64,000 nt of DNA from Erodium maritimum (taxonomy: Eukaryota; Streptophyta; Magnoliopsida; Geraniales; Geraniaceae). The notes beneath the pieces are model-generated. The model worked only from the letters and a program-made list of their open reading frames with translations. It had not been told where the DNA came from and ran no database searches. The translations under genes were made by a program, and so were the position numbers. Of this stretch, positions 38,205 to 49,170 are shown piece by piece (positions within the stretch are counted from its first letter, which is position 1; every line of letters starts with the position of its first letter). The stretch lies in assembly GCA_963921825.1 (NCBI GenBank), contig OY997593.1, forward strand, positions 54,792,039-54,856,038, read 5' to 3'.

Positions 38205-38839
38205 TGTCACGCCCCAAATCCGGTAGTGACCGGACCCAAGACGTGACTTAGTGAAATTTAATAAAAATAGTCTAAAAGTAATAATATCTGATAAAGATGA
38301 ATAATAAGAAACAACCATAAGTTTAAAACCCTGAGTCCTACGCTCAGTAAAAAAAACAGTCGAAAAATGAGCGATACGTCTCTAAAGTTTGATAGCAAAG
38401 TAAACCCGGGCCTCCGCTAGCTCCTAAGCTCGGCGTAACTCTCTACTCCACATCATAGCTAATACTTGTAGAAAACACGGTAAGGGGTGAGCTTGACGCT
38501 CAGTAGGGAAAAACCACGAAAACAACCTCATTACTGATTTACAAGAAAGATGTTCCACCGTTTATAGCTTATTCAAAAGTTTTAAACAACGATGCGACAC
38601 TTAAGCCAATTAAAGGACAACACCCCCTTTTACCCTGACACTCACCGGCCCAATCACACCAACTTTAACTCAACACCAACCATCATACCAGGCACACACC
38701 GAAGGGAACAGTCCAAGTAAAACACCCATAGCCACAAACACCGCAACACTCATTTAAATCCAAGGAAATCTCAAGCACACCAATCGTAACCATCGCACGG
38801 TCTCGAGAGAAACCCGCTCGGCCTGGCGTAGCCGCACGC

Positions 38840-39190
38840 AACTTTCCCCTAACACACAGTCAGGAGAGGCGGTCGACCTCATCGCGGCACACCGCGTTTT
38901 ACCGATCGACGAAAGGCAGGGAAATCGCCTCTTCGCGGCATGGTCCCTCGCGGAACACAACATAGCGTTTTACCGAGTGCTAGTCGGAAGGTAGGGAAAC
39001 CACCTCTTCACGGGACACAGCGTTTTACCGACTCTAGGTCGAAACGTAGGGAAACCACCTTTCTCATGTAACCAAAGAACACACACAAGCCTCACACTTT
39101 ACCGATCGCGCACCGGAAGGTACGACACACCTAGCGGAAGTACATCTCTCACACTTTACCGGCAGCGCATCGAAAGGTACGACACACCTC
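38840..39190. repeat. Decayed tandem repeats of about 70 bp in the LTR
   Basis: Five to six units contain 'gcgttttaccga' or 'cactttaccg', followed by 'tcggaaggtagggaaaccac' or 'cgaaaggtacgacacacc'. The array occupies the same relative region as the 36-bp and 42-bp arrays of the other LTR but is unrelated in unit sequence. Confidence 0.75.
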
Positions 39191-40224
39191 TTGGGCACAA
39201 CTCATCCAGATATCATCAGAACAATCACAGTCACACTCCCAATCACATTCTCAATTAACTCCCATAACCGTCACACACTTACCAACACTTACCGACACCA
39301 CACTCAACGTGGTAACCCCACCGGCTTAACCGGTATCTGTTTCCCCAATACTCACAATTCAACATATCAAATAAGCAGAATCAACCAATCAAGTCACCAA
39401 TATGCATCTCTAAGTTCTCCTCTATTCGTTTTCATGTTCGTTATTTATTAACCGATCACACAACATAGAGTACACGACCAAACACAATCATCAAACAGTC
39501 CTACAGGCGTGACATGGCCTGATTCTACCAGCACGACAAATTAACACCTACGGCACGACATGGCTCGTAGGTCGTTCACAGTTTATAAGGCTACCCTAGT
39601 TAATCACATCCTATATGCATACTAGTTATTTATCCGGTTATTAGGTTTCCCTATATGTATTCTAGTACGTCCGAGATTAAGTAAGGTTCCGAGGTATTCC
39701 CTACCTCTCAGTCTCTATCTGGATCGCCTAGCTACTGACTTCAAGGCCTACCTCCGGTCTTCTCTACGATCGAGGTCAAAGCCTGGTTTTAACAAAAAAG
39801 GACGGTAATCAGTCCCGGTCCAGTCCGTAACAGTCCCCTAATTTTATCAGGTAAGTCCTTTAAATTTATCTGATTTTAGTCCTTGGAATTATCCGATTAA
39901 AATCATTTAAATTAATTAAACCATTAATTAAATAAAACTGTCCGACTCGGATCCGACCCGAATCCGACCCGGATCCAGGCCCAACCCGGATCCAGACCTG
40001 GTCCGGACCCGGAACCGGACCCGACCCAGACCTGACCCGTACCCGGTCCCCGACCCGAGTCTAGATCCAGCCGAGCCTGGGCCGAGGCCTGGTCTGGCCC
40101 GATCTGAGGCCCAACTGGCCCGAGGCCCGGCCTGGTGGCCTAATCGCGAAGGAAGAGCGATGGAGAGAGGGGCTAGGGCTTCAGCTCTCGATGGCGGCCG
40201 GCGGCGGCGGGTGCTCGGAGGAGG

Positions 40225-40572
40225 AGCGGTGTAGGCGGAGAAGTTGGCGGGGAAGCCGGAGTAGGGCTGGACGTTAACGCCCCAGGCAGAGGGATCGCCG
40301 TGGAAGGCCTGGAGGGCGCGAGAGTGGCAGAGGTTCTTGATCTGGTCGATGAACTCGTTCCCGCCGCAGTAGCGGTTTCCGGGCGTGCCCTCGGAGTACT
40401 TGCTGGTGAGGGCGCTGCCGAGGGCCTCGATGACGGCGAAGGAGGTGAAGTTCTCCGATGCAATCAGCTCGATGTTACGGCACTGTCGGCACTTCTCCTT
40501 CTCGATGAGGTCGTGGATGTCAGGGTCGACCACGTGGAGTGGAGTGTTGCCCCAAACGTTGACTGGATCCAT
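40225..40572 (-). pseudogene. Captured 5' fragment of cytosolic serine hydroxymethyltransferase
   Basis: The first 116 residues match the N-terminus of plant cytosolic SHMT, the PLP enzyme that interconverts serine and glycine with tetrahydrofolate. [12 protein letters not shown], then [40 protein letters not shown] and [20 protein letters not shown] are visible. Full-length SHMT is about 470 aa, and the PLP lysine region is absent. After AYTA the frame runs on into unrelated arginine/proline-rich sequence. Changes at otherwise constant sites (NRYYGG to NRYCGG, SGSPAN to SGFPAN) suggest loss of constraint. The fragment sits within an LTR in the same orientation, with its own 5' leader and promoter-like sequence upstream, so it looks like gene capture. 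Confidence 0.85.
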
Positions 40573-40800
40573 TTTCTGGCGACTGAATCAAAATGGATCT
40601 GCGATTTAGTCGCAGTTGCAGAGAGAGTGAGAGGAAAGGTGCTGCATCGGGACGCGTGAAGCCAAAAGGAGGAGACACACAAAGAAGCTAGGGTTAAGGG
40701 TGAGATTTGGGCCTGGGAACTGGGCATGGCAGGCCGGGCCTAGTCCAGCTGATTGGGCCTGGTCTGCTTGGCCCAAGGTCCTTTTCCCTTTTTTATTTTT
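40573..40800 (-). promoter_or_regulatory. Captured SHMT leader and site II/telobox promoter-like region
   Basis: Upstream of the SHMT start (minus strand) lies a CT-rich leader (40573-40680), an AACCCTA telobox-type motif (40687-40696, minus) and repeated GGCCCA/TGGGCC motifs between about 40707 and 40785. Site II plus telobox pairs are typical of plant housekeeping promoters. I infer that promoter DNA was captured along with the coding start. Confidence 0.45.
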
Positions 40801-41032
40801 TTTCTCTCCTTTTTTTTTGAAATCGATTCCAAATTTCGACCCGTTCTCCACCCAACGTTGTTTCAAATTAATCATTTAAATATTTATTCTTGAAACCGGA
40901 GCGGTCTTTACAGGACCCTCCTTAGCCAAGTCACTAGTCTTCGATATCTCCTCCCTTCTAGTAGATAATAGCGTCGGAAAAACTCGACGGGGGCGGAAGT
41001 TGCTTTTCCCATGCGTTACTCAGCTCCTCCGT

Positions 41033-41230
41033 AATGTAGACCTGACACAACGATAGACGACTTCCTCCAAAGACACGACAGATAACCACGCAACACCCAA
41101 GATCACACACCAAACAAGATCACAAAGGATCGCACTCCAACTGCTCAGTAACCCCCACGCCCTTTACCGATCCCTGTCAGGCCAGGCGGTCGACCTGTCG
41201 CACTTTTCCCGACACAAAGTCGGATCAGGT
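41033..41230 (-). mobile_element. Internal fragment of the 44878-type LTR
   Basis: About 200 bp match 45291-45495 closely (for example 'cgcactccaactgctcagta' and 'gccaggcggtcgacctgtcg') in the same orientation. One 'cactaaggatcgca'-type unit is missing. The match starts and stops abruptly, indicating rearrangement or deletion between LTRs. Confidence 0.8.
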
Positions 41231-42095
41231 AAAATGGGATTTTACGTTGATCTATTGACATGCATAAACCTAAGGGTCGCACCGGAGGATGAAACTCATT
41301 GACACATTTATGGAGAATGGCCAAAAGTGAGTTGTCTCGGGACATGACCAAAACTGGGTTTTGGGTCATGTGCCTGTAAGTGAATAGGACTTTACGGATC
41401 GAGACAAGGCTTGGAGTCTTGGGATTGATCACGTCGGATAATGTTGGACATTTCCGGTATGGAAGGCTTAGAGGCGATGAGCGGATCACGGGACCTCGTT
41501 GGAAATGGCCACGGGCCATGTTCCAAGAGCCCCATGAAAGGACCATGCAACCAAGGCCCATGGAACTAATTAATCAAGTCTTGATTAATTAGTACTAAGT
41601 AAGCAAGACAAGAATTAAGGTGTTGGTGATTCACCACCTAACCCAATCTTGTCTTGCCATACTTTGTCCTATTTACACCTTACTTGACACCATACTTGTC
41701 TCATGCCTTTAGTTGGACAAGTATGTGTTTTGTTATGTTCAAGTCATCTCTTTTCAACATAACAAACACAAGACAAGAATAGGAAACACATTTTCTCTCC
41801 CTCTTCCATGACCATTTCGGGTTTGGCTAGTTTTCACCTCTATTTTTGTGTTCTTGAGTCCTCAAAGAGAAGAATTACGTGGCTTTGATTCCCATGTGGA
41901 TACGTAGGCGTCTTGGAGACTCAAGCCAATCATTTGTTAACCTGTATTCTTGTTTTGGTAAGAAATAGTGCTGAATTTTTCTCTTGTGAATCCATTCTTT
42001 GTTAGTTGTTTCATGGTTTAATCGTCTCTTGGTTTTCATTGATTTTCTGCTGCGAGTTGGTTCATCTCCAAACATACCTCGAGACCCAACACTAT
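41231..42095. other. Unassigned repeat-like sequence between LTR fragment and pol
   Basis: No gene. It contains an inverted-repeat-like phrase (aatcaagtcttgattaatta near 41574-41593) and 'cttgtcttg' motifs, with a composition like an LTR leader (41760-42060: CT-rich, then T/G-rich). It replaces the rest of the RT gene abruptly near 42095, so it is probably the end of another inserted or recombined element. Confidence 0.35.
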
Positions 42096-44227
42096 ACACA
42101 TCCGAAGCTCTCCACTCTTCTTCTTCACGAATAGTGCTGGTGCTCCCCACGGCGATACGCTCAGACGGATAAATCCCTTCTCCTGAAGCTCCTCGAGCTG
42201 ACGCTTCAGCTCAGTCAACTCTGCCGGTGCAAACCTGTAAGGCACCATCGATATCGCTGTCGTTCCAGGCACCAGGTTAATCCCGAACTCTACCTCACGT
42301 TCCGGTGGCAACCCGCTCAACTCCTCAGGAAAGACCTCGTGGAACTCGCATACCACTCGCGGTAACTCTTGGCTCTGCACAACCGATACTTCCCCCACTG
42401 CGGACAACGGCGACAGGAGAACCCCGCTCTTACTACCCAGAACACACGTCACCTTCGTGCTGCCTACTGACACTGTCACTCGTCGCCTGTAGCAGTCGAT
42501 ATTGGCTCGGTACTTCGCCAACCAGTCCATTCCCAGGATCACGTCAAAGGTCGTCATTCCCAGCACGAGAAGGTCACCAGGGCAAGGACAGTCTGCGACT
42601 CTAATTTCGCAGGCACGACAGACCCTAGTCAACGATACTCCACCCCCAACAGGGGTGTCCAGGCACATGGGTGGACTCAACGGCTCTAAGCTCAACCCCA
42701 ACCTCTCAGCACAACTCAACGAAATAAGCGAGTGCGACGCCCCGGTATCAAATAAGAATAACGCCCACAAATGATACAATAAACACGTACCCTGAATGGT
42801 CTCGCGGTAGGTAGTGGATCCTGGGGCCCGAGAGTCGGTAACTACGTACACTCTTCCCTCTAACGCCTGTTGCCTCTGACCCGGCGCACTGACTGCTGGA
42901 TACCCAGATCCATGTTGCTGTCTCGGAACTGGTGCGCTCGTGGACGGCTGCGACAACCTCGACTGCTGACTCTGACGAGGGCGACCCCTAGGTGACTGTA
43001 CTGTACGCGACTACTGCGGTCGCTGCGTTGACGTTGCCCCCAACGGCTCATGACACCTGGCAATAGTGTGACCAAACCGGCCGCACCGGTAACACCTGGC
43101 CTCGTCGGCTCTCGGCCCCATGTCCATCGGACACTCGTGCTGTATGTGGCCTGGCTTCCTGCAGCCAAATCATCTCAGCCGTCTCTTTGAAGCGACTGGC
43201 CCCACTGATGCTACCGACCCCATCCGTCTCGCTCCGCCCTGCTGAGCCTGTGGCCGGAAGAACCCCATGGTCCTCTGTCTCCTCGGATCTCGGGACTCGG
43301 ACGGCCCGACCACACTGATCGGCCGCTGTCGAACCTCACGGGTCCTGGCCGCGTCCTGGATACCCTGCTCCACTATCGCTGTAGTGTCCACGAGCTATGA
43401 GTACTCCCGCAACCTCAAGGCGAGGACTCGATCCCAAATTACCGGCCTCAGTCCCCCCTCGAACCGCAGGCAACGGTTCTGCTCCGTCGCCACCATTTCT
43501 GGCGCGAATCTGGTCAGGGCCGTGAATCTGGCCTCATATTCCGCCACTGACATCCCATCCTGCTGCAGGTCCAGGAACTGCCGATGTCGGTCCAACCGAG
43601 CCGACTCGGGGAAATTCTGTGCCAGAAAGACCGTCTGGAAGATGTCGTAGTCGTGCCCGACTCTGTCCCTCTTACGCCCCCACCAGTGGTAGGCGCTGTC
43701 CCTCAGCTGATGAGCTGCAAGCCATCCTCGATACCTGATGTGTCCAGGTCCCGCGTGACCTGCTCCAGCCATCTCTCTGCTAGGTCGGGGTTCGGCTCCC
43801 CGACAAATGTGGGTATGCCCAGCTTCAGAAAGTCCAGGAGTGTCCGGGTCGTATGGTCCTCGGCCTGAACGGGCCTCGCTGGGACCGCTGCTGTCTCCGG
43901 AGCTGGCGATGCCGACTCTCTACTAGCGATGATCGCCACCAAACTCTGCACTGTCCTGGTCAGCTCGTCCAGGGCGGTCGTAGTGGGAGGGTCTGCGACC
44001 GGCGGGACGCTGGGCGTGCCCGTAGAAGGTCCTGCGTCGCTCCTCCTGTCCTCTCCGACAGAAGTACCTTGGGCCTCCGCGTACTCAGCGGGCTCAACGG
44101 TGGGCACCCGTCCTGGTGTCACTGCTGACCGTCCCCGCCTGCCTCGCGCGGGCGCCCGTCCCCGTGTCACAGCTGATCGTCCTCGTCTGCCACGAGCCAT
44201 GTGTGGGTATCCTCTGCACGGATACAC
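42096..44227 (-). pseudogene. Gypsy (Tekay/Del-like) gag-protease and truncated RT
   Basis: Minus strand from ATG 44227. The Gag region is arginine/serine-rich, then holds a retrotransposon gag domain (RWLEQVTRDLD, shifting frame near 43720 to SAYHWWGRKRDR and AEYEARFTALTRFAPEM). Two CCHC knuckles lie near 43170-43060: FGCRKPGHIQHEC, whose first Cys codon is lost to a TGA, and intact CYRCGRFGHTIARC. The aspartic protease shows LFDTGASHSLIS (about 42768-42733) and FDVILGMDWLAKY. RT starts with APAELTELKRQLEELQEKGF and GAPALFVKKKSGELRMCI, then ends at a rearrangement near 42095. At least one frameshift and three stops make it inactive. RNase H and integrase are gone. Confidence 0.88.
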
Positions 44228-44862
44228 GCAAACGTTTAGTTTGCGAACTTATATAATGACAACATGCTCAAATACACTAGCGTTCACACGGTCTACGTCT
44301 ACCCTAACGTACTTATTACTAAAACGTCACACCGCTCACGCTATTAATATTTAAATTTATAATAATACGTAAAAGAAAACTCAAACGACCGCACGACGAC
44401 TCACAGACCAAATCGGGTCACTCAACCTCAATCACCAGCCAACACGGCCAAGCAACAACAACACACGCCCACCGGGCCAACCAAAGTCAAAACACGCCCA
44501 CATGGCCAACCAATTTAAAAACTTTCTCCATTTCCTTAAAAACCTCATTTCTTGACATCAGGTAGTCACAACCCGGTCCAGGCGTCCCCAAACTACATTG
44601 TACCCACTTGACATCAGCACCTTCACGCTCGACTACAGGGGCGCCCCTGAGTCGAGTCACGACAGCTTAAAAAGGTTTCACGCAGCAACACACAATCAGT
44701 ATGCCAGCAACAAGATACTGCACATACACACAAACACAAAAAGACTCAAGACACTACGGGTCTACACACGGTTTCCGACTTGCGTACCCAACGCACGACG
44801 GGACTTTTACTGACTCGACTCTCCCACCTAATTGACGTACAGTCCGAGGTGTAAAACCTCGA

Positions 44863-44874
44863 GCTCTGATACCA
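44863..44874 (-). other. Primer-binding site, initiator Met-tRNA type
   Basis: On the minus strand TGGTATCAGAGC is complementary to the 3' end of plant initiator Met-tRNA. It lies three bases inside the LTR end (44878), in the correct place for a Gypsy element transcribed leftwards. Confidence 0.9.
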
Positions 44875-45694
44875 AGCTGTCACGCCCCAAATTCAGTAGA
44901 ACCGAACCCGGAACGCGAACTTTTAAAACAATAAAACATTTTCAATCCTTTTAAATAAATCACTTTAAAACCATCAAGTAGTTAATCAAAATAATTATTT
45001 ACAACTCAAAAGCACGTCCCAACAAGCGGACAAAAAGCCAGGCATACGTCACTAGACTCAAAAGTAAACCCGGACTCCCGCTCCTAGCTCTTTAAGGTTC
45101 GGAAGCTCACCTAGTCCATCCTGCGACCAGTACCTGTAGGAAAAGTAGCTAGGGGTGAGCATTCGCTCACCACCACGGATAACAGACTAACTACATATAC
45201 TTAGCAGACAATGCCGGTAACACCAACAACAACCCCACTAACACACACAAACTGTTACTTTCCTCAACCGACTCAACACTCGGACCCGTAATGTAGACCC
45301 GACACAACGATTGACGACTTCCTCCAAAGATACGATAGATAACCACGCAACACCCAAGATCACTAAGGATCGCACACCAAACAAGATCACAAAGGATCGC
45401 ACTCCAACTGCTCAGTAACCCCCACGCCCTTTACCGATCCCTGTCAGGCCAGGCGGTCGACCTGTCGCACTTTTCCCGACACAAAGTCGGATCAGGCTGT
45501 CGACCTGTCACCCCTATCCACGCACGCGCGGCCAGGACCCCTTTCCTCACGGGCGGACCCCCTACCCCGTCTGAACATGCAGACGCGTGCGATCACAGGA
45601 CCCCCGTTATTATGAAGCGGGCCCCCAAACTCAGGTAACCACAATCACAATAACAAACAAAGTTCAATAAACAGCAACAACACCGGTTTGACAT

Positions 45695-45975
45695 TCCACA
45701 GGCACTCGTGGCCACCCAAGACACCAACGGTAAAACACGGGTTCAACAACCCCACGGGCACTCAAGGCCACCCAAAACACCAACGGTAGAACACGGGTTC
45801 AACAACCCCACGGGCACTCAAGGCCACCCAAAACACCAACGGTAGAACACGGGTTCAACAACCCCACGGGCACTCATGGCCACCCAAGACACCAAAATAA
45901 AGACACGGGCTCTCATGGCCACCCAAGACACATCAGTAAAATACGGGCTCTCATGGCCACCCAAGACACAAATTA
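45695..45975 (-). repeat. Decayed tandem array related to the 36-bp array of the solo LTR
   Basis: Units such as 'ggcactcatggccacccaag' and 'acgggttcaacaaccccacg' repeat about six times. In reverse orientation they correspond to the array at 4886-5510, but copy number and order differ. Confidence 0.85.
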
Positions 45976-46819
45976 AACAATCAACTTCCGGGCATAACCA
46001 AATGCCTCCAGTAAATCTAATATCGAAAGTTCACTGCTCCTACGACACTACTAAGTGTCACATGCATTTCTATTGTTGGATATGTTCCTGTATCATACGA
46101 CACCACCCGATGTCGCCTGCCTTTCTAATATTCGATAAACCTACTTAACCCAAGACACCCCGGTGTCACATGCATTTCTACTGTTAACTTTCCCTAATCA
46201 GGGCCGAGATCCAGCTACTTTTCCCTACCTCGTATGCTTTCTCCAAAAGCGCACTAACAAGCTCCGGCGTGATCTCGATCACTCGACTAGCTTTCCCTTT
46301 CCTCTGTCTGCGGCACGATCTAATAAGAACACAATTTAAATACTTTTAAGTTCGTAGACATAAACTGGAATTTAATAAACTTGACGCCCAAAAGTAACCC
46401 CGACAATGTTGATCACTCCCAAACTTCCCAATTACTCGACATTGTCGATAATGGACCCAGAAAAGCCCGATTCGCCCGACATGGCGAATCTGCCCGGGTT
46501 TTGGAAACACCCTTCCCGGGCTCCGAAAATTCCCGTTTTCGTTTCTACGGTCTTAGAATAATTCAAGGGTTCCTATGCACTCGACGGAATCTAATTCCGA
46601 CTTCTGAGTAATTTAATTAGCGTTTCAAGTTTCTAAACCCGTAAATTACAACTTTTACAATTTATTTCCAAATTTCGATCCGGTTGTAGATTAATTACTT
46701 GGGGAACGTTCTAAACCACCCGAACACGAAATTCGAGCACCCGAGCACGTGGGCCCCACCCGTCCAACCTTGGCCGTGGGTGGCTAGGGCATTTTGGGCC
46801 CGGCTCACCATGGTGGTGG

Positions 46820-47000
46820 CTGGTCCTAGCTCCGGCCAGCCACCCCAAGGTCCGGCCAGCTCCGGCCAGCACCCCACAAGGTTCAGCCAGCTCCGGCCAG
46901 CCCCTACAAGGTCCGGCCAGCACCCTACAGGTCCGGTCAGCTCCGGCCAGCTCCGGCCAACCTCTACAAGGCCCGACCAGCTCCGGCCAGCCACCATACA
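46820..47000. repeat. tccggccagc-type minisatellite in the LTR
   Basis: Irregular repeats of 'gctccggccagc' joined by 'cccctacaaggt' or 'accccacaaggt', about ten core units. It keeps long frames open on both strands (46695-47124) without a recognisable protein. Confidence 0.85.
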
Positions 47001-47799
47001 CGGTGGCCGGAGCTCCCCCGAGCCTCTGGTCACCGGAAAACGTCCCAAACTTGCTCCAAAACGTCTCCAACGAGCCCCACACCTCAACAACACCAAAGCT
47101 ACTAGTTTCAAACCCAAACCCTAATTTTCAAACTTAGCAAAACGAAGATCGGATAGTTGCTCACCGTAGACAATGTCGATGTGAGCATGATTCTCCTATA
47201 TTTGAGATGATCCAGCGGTTTGATGCTCGTGAATAGTGTCAAATCTCCAAACTCCCCTTCTCTTTCTCTCCCTTTCTTCTCCTTCTCCTTCTCTCTCTAA
47301 AACCACTTTTTTTTCTCTTTCTTCTCCTTGGCCGAACCCACCCCCTCATGTAGTCCTCTTGTTTTGCCCCAAAAACCTAACACCACCACTTGTTTGACAA
47401 GTGGCAAGTGGGTCCCACACATTTTTATGAAAATATCTTCTAGATATTTTCAATCAGATTCGCGAAATTCGGACGTTTCGGGCCCCGAACGGGCACTTCT
47501 TCCAAGAAATTACGAAACTTCACGGGCTACAAGGAAATGGCTCAACTAAGACCGCTGCGACGACGGCTAAGCTTTTTGGATCCACAACGGTCCTCGAATG
47601 GACCAAAACGTCGCTCGGTTGACATTTCCAGCGAAAAGTCAACATTTTCCAAATTGGTCAGAAAGTTGCCCTGAGTCCCCCGGAACTCACTTTGGTCGAT
47701 ATCGGGGTCAACTTAAGTCCGGTATGACCCTCGGGGTCAATTTTAGGTTCAATTAAGTGTATGTCTTAAATTTTTTAATTTTTCCTGTTTTTCGCAGAT

Positions 47800-48960
47800 T
47801 TGACTGGCGTTGACCGGGAGTGGTTATTACAATACGAGCCTCAAACACCTCCGTACCTAGCATATTCGCTAATAGGGACCAGATGGGATCGTACCAATCA
47901 TCCCCCGAAACTTTGTATGCTCGGACGCCAATCTCCATATACCGGAATGGATTTGCATCCGTTTGCATGCACGTGACGAACAAGAGAAGAATCAACGGGT
48001 ACCCACTGAACACCCACGGGCCTTTGTGCCAAATCCGGTTGAGGGCCATTTCCGACGGAAAACGGAACGAGACGACATCCTTGAAGAGGACCTTGACCTC
48101 CATATCGTTGACTTTCCATCGTTGAAGCATGGCCCCGCACAAGACTTTGGGGTTGCAACTGATCCCAACCACGATTTTTCCCACCAACGATAGTCGGTAC
48201 CGTCCATCGGACATAGCCGGGTCTGCCTCTATCGGTACCACGACCACGACGTCCCCCTCCTCCACAGAAACTCCCTAGGTGGTCTGAAATGGCCTCCAAT
48301 AGACCACGAGGACCCTGTGAGAGGATAGTAGGGAGTAGTGGTTGGCCTGACCTGATGGAAGGCGTCGGCAGCTTCTCTGGTTTAAGAGGGGGCCATGTTG
48401 GCGGGTGCTTCTCCCGGATCTGGGTTTGGCCGCGACTGTTGGGAGGGCCGGTTGCATACGACGTCTATGACGACTCTTGGAGAGAGCTTTACTATGAGAC
48501 AAGGAGCATGTGATATCCCTGCCGTGGTGGCGAGATCCGTTGGGTTGGGGCCCCTACATGTGGCGGCGAACCTTTGCGCAAGATTGAGTCGATAGCGGAA
48601 GACCCCTCCTTTTGTGACAAAAATGTGGCCATCGGAGACAACGAAACACGACTACTTGGTTTACGAGTCGAAAAGACGAGGAAGATGAGCCAGTAGACAC
48701 CATAGTTGAAGTTCAAAAATGACAGTTGGAGGGGATATGAAAAAGGGGAGAAAACCCTAAATCTCTTAGACTCTGTTTCAGTCAACTTGTAATATTTTCC
48801 CTCTTGCATATATACGACTTGGTTTGATCCCAAGGACATTGAATATTGATTAAACGCAGTCGGTGTCGTTTTAGCTCCATTAAGCTCAACCGCATCTGAT
48901 AGATTCCGCTGTTCCCAAGTTGTCAGCACCAGAACCGTTGGATTTTACAGCCGACGATAG
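47800..48960 (-). pseudogene. LINE ORF1 N-terminal part (DUF4283)
   Basis: Minus strand from about 48300. The frame at 48265-47753 reads EEGDVVVVVPIEADPAMSDG, then SLVGKIVVGISCNPKVLCGA, LFKDVVSFRFPSEMALNRIW and HKGPWVFSGYPLILL. This is the characteristic DUF4283 pattern of plant L1 ORF1, including the K-GPW-F-G-PL motif. Frames switch between 48299 and 48265, and the reading stops at the LTR junction near 47800, so the knuckle and ORF2 are missing. The 5' leader extends to about 48960, close to the promoter region of the CGR2-like gene. Confidence 0.8.
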
Positions 48961-49170
48961 AACGGGCAGATCTACCCAACCCAGCCAGCTACTTCTACTT
49001 CCTCTCTCTGCGTGCGTCTTCACTGATTCCAGAAAACGCGCAGATCTGCCCTCGGTTCCTCAACTTAATAAATCGTCCTCTGCTCGACTACCTTTGACCT
49101 CTAAATGAATCTCTACATTTTTGTCTAGTTTTGGTGGGTAGTTTCTTCATAGGCCTCTGCCTTATTGACC

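Larger units (their letters stand above)
38205..41032 (-). mobile_element. Diverged Tekay-like LTR carrying an SHMT fragment
   Basis: The plus-strand start TGTCACGCCCCAAAT (38205) is the inverted end of an LTR whose last 300 bp (38205-38510) parallel 44878-45180 and the end of the solo LTR at 6454. All three share the conserved 'gtaaacccgg' phrase and the 'ggggtgagc-ttcgctcac' type block. Tandem repeats follow (38840-39190), then a spacer, then a GC-rich insert (39930-40800) with the serine hydroxymethyltransferase fragment. The far end is cut at 41033 by a piece of the sister LTR type. No target duplication was found, and the element is 5'-truncated. Confidence 0.6.
44878..47800 (-). mobile_element. 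5' LTR (about 2.9 kb) of the Tekay-like element
   Basis: The plus-strand start TGTCACGCCCC (44878) is next to the primer-binding site. Sequence from 44878 to about 46250 matches the solo LTR 3151-6454 in reverse, including the tandem-repeat region and 'gttaactttccctaatcagg' (about 46183-46202). Beyond that the two diverge: this LTR has a GC-rich part with 'tccggccagc' repeats (46820-47000) and then CT-rich and 'ggggtcaa'-type U3 sequence to about 47760. The outer end abuts LINE ORF1 near 47800. The exact end and target duplication were not resolved. Confidence 0.7.

Noticed and set aside
40300-40659. 119-aa open frame opposite the SHMT fragment
   Set aside because: It is the antisense shadow of the SHMT coding fragment; the sense strand has the recognisable protein.
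42036-44878. Active Gypsy retrotransposon
   Set aside because: Gag has a frameshift and stops, RT is truncated, and integrase is missing; it cannot be autonomous.
46695-47124. 140-aa frames on both strands
   Set aside because: They run through the tccggccagc minisatellite of an LTR; composition is repeat-driven.
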